This document shows positions 34,214-37,303 of a DNA stretch of 37,303 bases, one piece after another; within the stretch, counting starts at the first letter, position 1; each line of letters begins with the position of its first letter. The notes below the pieces were generated by a model. The model was not told where the DNA came from. It searched no databases and worked only from the letters and a program-made list of their open reading frames with translations. The translations under genes and the position numbers were made by a program. This DNA comes from Actinomycetes bacterium (GTDB taxonomy: Bacteria; Actinomycetota; Acidimicrobiia; Acidimicrobiales; RAAP-2): the NCBI GenBank assembly GCA_021779735.1, contig JAJYAC010000011.1, positions 1 to 37,303 on the forward strand, written 5' to 3'.

Positions 34214-35655
34214 TGAATCGGGTGCGTTTCGCGCCCTCGCCCACCGGGTTCTTCCACGTGGGCTCGGCGAGGACCAGTCTCTTCAACTGGCTCTTCGCGC
34301 GCCACACGGGCGGCACCTTCGTTCTACGTATCGAAGACACCGACGCCGAGCGCAACCGCGAGGAGTGGAAGGCCGGCATCATCTCGGCGATGGCCTGGCT
34401 GGGTCTGGACTACGACGAGGGACCCTTCTACCAGAGCGACCTGCTCGCTGAGCACACCGCGGCGGCCGAGGCGCTGCTTGGCGCCGGGCACCTCTACGCG
34501 TGTGACTGCACGCGCGAGGCGATCGACGCGAGGATCGCCACCAACGCCAAGCCCGGCTACGACGGGTTCTGTCGCGATCGCGGCGTCGAGCGCGCCCCCG
34601 GCGTCGCGCTGCGCTTTCGCGTGCCCGACGAGGGCGTCACGGTCGTCGACGACGTGATTAGGGGCGCCATCACCTTTCCCCACGACGCCTACGAAGACTT
34701 CATTGTCGTCAAGGGCAACGGCGTCGTGCTCTACCCCCTCGCCAACGCCGTCGACGACCGCTCGATGAACATCTCGCACATCATTCGCGGCGAGGACCTC
34801 CTGCCCACGACGCCCAAGCAGATCATGATGTGGCACGCCCTCAACGAGTGCGCGGGGGTGACTCCGGTCAACCTGCCGCGCTACGCGCACCTGCCGCTTC
34901 TCGTGAACGAGAGTCGCAAGAAGCTCTCCAAGCGCAAGGACCCCGTCTCGGTCGAGCAGTACCGCAACGACGGCTTCTTGCCCGAGGCGATCGTGTCCTA
35001 CCTCTCGCTGCTCGGCTGGAGTCCGCGAGGTGACGAGGAGATCATCAGTCGCGAAGCGCTCGTCGAGCAGTTTCGCCTAGAGGACGTCTCGGACTCGCCG
35101 GCGTTCTTTGATCTCAAAAAGATGACCCACGTCAACGGCGAGTTCGTGCGCGCGCTCTCGCCCGAGGAGTTCCTCGAAGCCGCCGCGCCCTGGGTGACGC
35201 CGTGGGCGAGCAACTGGCGCCCCGATGATCGCGTCGTCCCCTGGAGCGAGGACGACTTCGACGACGAGCTCTGGCGTCAGGTCGCGCCCCTCGTGCAGAC
35301 GCGCGTCGCAACCATGGGTGAGATTCCCGACATGATCGCCTTCTTCTTCGTTGAGCCCGCCCTCGATGACGTCGCCTTCGCCAAGGTGCTGCGCGCAGAT
35401 CCCCTGGGGCGCGTCATGCTCGCGAGTGCCATCGAGCGCCTCGCCGAGGTGGCGTGGACCGTTGATGATCTGCACGCGGCGATCCTCGAGACGGGTGACG
35501 CGCTCGGCTGGAAGCTGCGCCAAGCCCAGGCGCCGGTGCGCCTCGCGGTCACCGGCGCTCTCGTCGGACCGCCGCTCTTTGAGTCACTCGTCATCCTCGG
35601 GCGCGACGTCGTGCTCGCTCGCTTGGGTAGCGCACTCACCGCGGCGTTGTCCTAG
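34213..35655 (+). CDS. gltX: glutamyl-tRNA synthetase
   Basis: The 480-residue class I synthetase starts MNRVRFAPSPTGFFHVGSAR, with the HIGH-type motif as HVGS. The KMSKS-type loop is KKLSKRKD (from residue 236). The catalytic Rossmann fold, the connecting region and the C-terminal anticodon-binding helices fit the bacterial GluRS length. It attaches glutamate to tRNA-Glu. In bacteria without GlnRS the same enzyme also charges tRNA-Gln, which is then amidated; whether this enzyme does so cannot be read here. Two tRNAs, for Gln and Glu, follow on the same strand. The start is a GTG overlapping the ferredoxin stop by one base. Confidence 0.97.
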   Translation: MNRVRFAPSPTGFFHVGSARTSLFNWLFARHTGGTFVLRIEDTDAERNREEWKAGIISAMAWLGLDYDEGPFYQSDLLAEHTAAAEALLGAGHLYACDCTREAIDARIATNAKPGYDGFCRDRGVERAPGVALRFRVPDEGVTVVDDVIRGAITFPHDAYEDFIVVKGNGVVLYPLANAVDDRSMNISHIIRGEDLLPTTPKQIMMWHALNECAGVTPVNLPRYAHLPLLVNESRKKLSKRKDPVSVEQYRNDGFLPEAIVSYLSLLGWSPRGDEEIISREALVEQFRLEDVSDSPAFFDLKKMTHVNGEFVRALSPEEFLEAAAPWVTPWASNWRPDDRVVPWSEDDFDDELWRQVAPLVQTRVATMGEIPDMIAFFFVEPALDDVAFAKVLRADPLGRVMLASAIERLAEVAWTVDDLHAAILETGDALGWKLRQAQAPVRLAVTGALVGPPLFESLVILGRDVVLARLGSALTAALS

Positions 35656-35704
35656 GGGTCGGCTGGCGGCCCCGCGAGCGAGTCGGGTAAGATTGCCCAG
35701 CCCT

Positions 35705-35776
35705 TCGGGGGTGGTGTAATTGGCAACACAACTGGTTCTGGTCCAGTTATTCAGGGTTCGAGTCCTTGCCCCCGAG
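35705..35776 (+). tRNA. tRNA-Gln (anticodon CTG)
   Basis: The cloverleaf folds completely. The acceptor stem TCGGGGG pairs with CCCCCGA, and the D stem is GTGT/ACAC. The anticodon stem ACTGG/CCAGT closes a seven-base loop with CTG at 35738-35740. The T stem CAGGG/CCTTG has one G-T pair, and the T loop is TTCGAGT. The discriminator base is G and no CCA is encoded. It lies 49 bases after gltX. Confidence 0.96.
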
Positions 35777-35801
35777 CGAAGTGAGCGAGAGCTCGTTTCA
35801 T

Positions 35802-35874
35802 GGTCCCATCGTCTAGTGGCCTAGGACATCACCCTCTCAAGGTGGAGGCACGGGTTCGAATCCCGTTGGGACTG
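35802..35874 (+). tRNA. tRNA-Glu (anticodon CTC)
   Basis: The acceptor stem GGTCCCA pairs with TGGGACT, with a G-T first pair. The anticodon stem TCACC/GGTGG has a loop CTCTCAA with anticodon CTC at 35836-35838. The T arm contains GGGTTCGAATCCC. The discriminator is G and CCA is not encoded. It lies 25 bases after tRNA-Gln and is probably part of the same transcript. Confidence 0.95.
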
Positions 35875-35883
35875 CGATATTTC

Positions 35884-35902
35884 TCCTGGTCAAGTGCCAG
35901 GA
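35884..35902 (+). terminator. short hairpin after tRNA-Glu
   Basis: TCCTGG and CCAGGA form a six-base stem around a seven-base loop just after tRNA-Glu. There is no T-tract. It may end the gltX-tRNA transcript, but the stem is short. Confidence 0.3.
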
Positions 35903-35971
35903 TTGTCGCGAGCACCGTGAAATTCTTAGTATTCTCAGCATCCCGCGTCATCTCACGTAGAATTGTCGCGA
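35902..35971. repeat. ten-base direct repeat ATTGTCGCGA, 60-base period
   Basis: ATTGTCGCGA occurs at 35902-35911 and again at 35962-35971, so the copies start exactly 60 bases apart, upstream of the secreted-protein gene at 35992. TAGAAT at 35958-35963 could be a -10 box and overlaps the second copy. This layout suggests a pair of regulator sites around the promoter; the regulator is unknown. Confidence 0.4.
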
Positions 35972-35991
35972 TTTAGACACAAGGAGAAGAC

Positions 35992-37119
35992 ATGTTTTCC
36001 CCGACACTTCGTCGCTGGACGCGTATGCCCGTCGCCGTCACGGTGAGCATGGTTCTCGCGCTCACTTCGCTCGTTAGCCTGACGCCCAGCAGTGCGGGCG
36101 CCGCGACTTCGCTCACCGCCCTCGTCTACGGGCCGAGCCTCTACAGCGGGGCCACCAGCCTCGAGGTCGTCGATCTCCAGGCACTGGGTTACAGCGTCAC
36201 GATCGCCTCCGACGCCCAGTGGGCCGCGATGACGACGGCCGACTTCTCCGCGTACGGGCTCTTGGTCATCGGTGACCCGCGCTGTAATGACGTCTTCCCC
36301 GGCACCCTCGACTCGCTGGCCGCGGTGTGGACTCCGGCGGTGACCGGCAACGTGGTCGTCTTTGGCACGGACCCCTCGTTCCACGCGGGGAGCCACTCGG
36401 GCGCGGCTACCTTTGAGAGTCACGCACTAGCCTTCGCGGGCGCCGAGGCGGGGGCCACCGGTCTCTACCTGTCGCTCAGCTGCTCCGGCAACGACTCCCA
36501 GCCGGTCCTCGACGCTTTGGCGCCCGGAATGACGGTCGGCTCGGGCAGCTACAGCGACAACATCACGGACGTGACCGCCGCGGGCGCCGCGACGCTCAAC
36601 ATCACGGGGGCCGATCTCACGGGTTGGAACTCCTCGGTGCACGAGTACATCGACCAGTGGCCCGCGAACTACACGCCACTGGGTATCGCCGAGTCCTCCA
36701 ACGGCTGTGCGAGCCTCATCACGACGCCCGGCGGCGTGACGGGCTGTCCCTACATCCTCGCCCGCGGTGCGACGTACGGCGCGGTGCACAACCTCAGTGT
36801 CTCGCGCTCGGGTACGGCACTCACCGCCACCTGGCAGGCGGGCTCCACCGCGGGGCCCTTCCTGTGCACGCTCCTCTACGGACTGGACACACCCTCGAGC
36901 TTCACCGCTCGTACGAGCACTACCTCGTGCACGTTCTACGGTCTCTCGCCCTCGACGCCCTACGGCGTGCGCGTCACCACGAGTGGCGGCAGTGGCGGAT
37001 CCGCGAGCGCGTGGTCGTCACCGGTCAAGTCCACCATCACCTGCGTGCGCGGCTCGAGCGTTCGTCACATCACCGGCTACGCGCCGCGTTGTCCCGCGGG
37101 GTATCACCAGCGCCACTGA
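35992..37119 (+). CDS. secreted protein: GATase-like fold plus Fn3-like C-terminal module
   Basis: The 375-residue protein has a signal peptide (to about residue 37, GAGAA-type cleavage). The domain that follows looks like an alpha/beta flavodoxin or class I GATase-like fold: ALVYGPSLYSG, LQALGYSVTIASDAQW, FSAYGLLVIGDPRC and GNVVVFGTDPSFHAG. It lacks an obvious catalytic Cys-His pair. The last 112 residues are the four-cysteine module also present in the beta-propeller protein at 19727: FLCTLLYG, TSCTFYGL, STPYGVRV, ITCVRGSSVRHITG and PRCPAG. The ATG has AAGGAG at good spacing. The function is unknown; a surface role is inferred. Confidence 0.82.
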   Translation: MFSPTLRRWTRMPVAVTVSMVLALTSLVSLTPSSAGAATSLTALVYGPSLYSGATSLEVVDLQALGYSVTIASDAQWAAMTTADFSAYGLLVIGDPRCNDVFPGTLDSLAAVWTPAVTGNVVVFGTDPSFHAGSHSGAATFESHALAFAGAEAGATGLYLSLSCSGNDSQPVLDALAPGMTVGSGSYSDNITDVTAAGAATLNITGADLTGWNSSVHEYIDQWPANYTPLGIAESSNGCASLITTPGGVTGCPYILARGATYGAVHNLSVSRSGTALTATWQAGSTAGPFLCTLLYGLDTPSSFTARTSTTSCTFYGLSPSTPYGVRVTTSGGSGGSASAWSSPVKSTITCVRGSSVRHITGYAPRCPAGYHQRH

Positions 37120-37277
37120 GGGTTGACTATCACCGTGAGGATTCCCTAGGCGTCGGCGCCCTCTGCCAACTAGGGCGTCACCTGGGATCTGACGTCGACT
37201 TCTACCGGTTGGTGCCCGACGTATCTGTGGAGCCGCGTCCCCCCTACCATCGGGCGTAGAGCTAGTGGGGAGGGCCA

Positions 37278-37303
37278 ATGGCTAGACGAGGGATAATCAC
37301 GGG
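37278..37303 (+). CDS. start of a gene running off the window
   Basis: An ATG follows GGGGAGGG at suitable spacing, and the frame reads MARRGIIT to the edge with no stop. Too little is visible to identify it. The 158 bases before it (37120-37277) hold no convincing gene. They may contain the promoter (a TTGACT at 37123), but no clear -10 box pairs with it. Confidence 0.45.

Overview
The window is GC-rich, gene-dense DNA from an actinomycete-like bacterium (Actinomycetota). The evidence is an actinobacterial-type cytochrome oxidase set (ctaC-ctaD-ctaF), a succinate dehydrogenase resembling mycobacterial Sdh1, many GTG starts, several starts with a -10 box placed for leaderless mRNA, and an SCO6745-type protein. 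The class Acidimicrobiia is a reasonable guess, but the sequence alone does not prove it. There is no prophage, insertion sequence or CRISPR array. Apart from one AT-richer gene (27907-28941), the window looks like ordinary chromosome.

Layout. 2-3310 (+): the 3' part of a PAS-GGDEF-EAL protein and a DUF2157-like membrane protein. 3300-7846 (-): a compact run sdhC-sdhA-sdhB, then a stand-alone SCP2-like protein and a nucleoside phosphorylase. 8007-9052: a LysR regulator diverging from a secreted-protein gene across an AT-rich operator/promoter region. 9052-12075 (+): three consecutive exported proteins, the last two separated by a strong hairpin. 12128-17143 (-): the cytochrome oxidase genes ctaC, ctaD and ctaF, then an MMPL transporter. 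17180-18660 (-): tatA and an alkylsulfatase-like metallo-hydrolase. 18737-19700 (+): azlC-azlD. 19727-22871 (-): DedA, enoyl-CoA hydratase, a CopD-like membrane protein and a secreted beta-propeller. 22914-27431 (+): a DoxX-Rieske fusion, a response regulator and a histidine kinase in one overlapping run, followed by an SCO6745-like protein and a 4-TM protein. 27406-28941 (-): Ogt and an HTH-ATPase-STAS-like protein. 29157-32982 (+): an epoxide-hydrolase-like enzyme and the three-gene transhydrogenase pntAA-pntAB-pntB. 33025-33942 (-): an aldo/keto reductase. 34022-35874 (+): a small ferredoxin, gltX, tRNA-Gln(CTG) and tRNA-Glu(CTC). 35992-37119 (+): a secreted protein whose C-terminal module matches that of the beta-propeller protein. 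A further gene begins at 37278 and leaves the window.

Much of the window concerns aerobic energy metabolism: succinate dehydrogenase feeding quinone, terminal oxidase, and transhydrogenase for NADPH. The most unusual item is the membrane protein fusing a DoxX domain, a cytoplasmic four-cysteine cluster and an exported Rieske domain, translationally coupled to its own two-component system. Next are the HTH-ATPase-STAS-like regulator, with its own promoter and flanking inverted repeat, and the shared cysteine-bearing C-terminal module of two secreted proteins. No intergenic gap exceeds about 215 bases.
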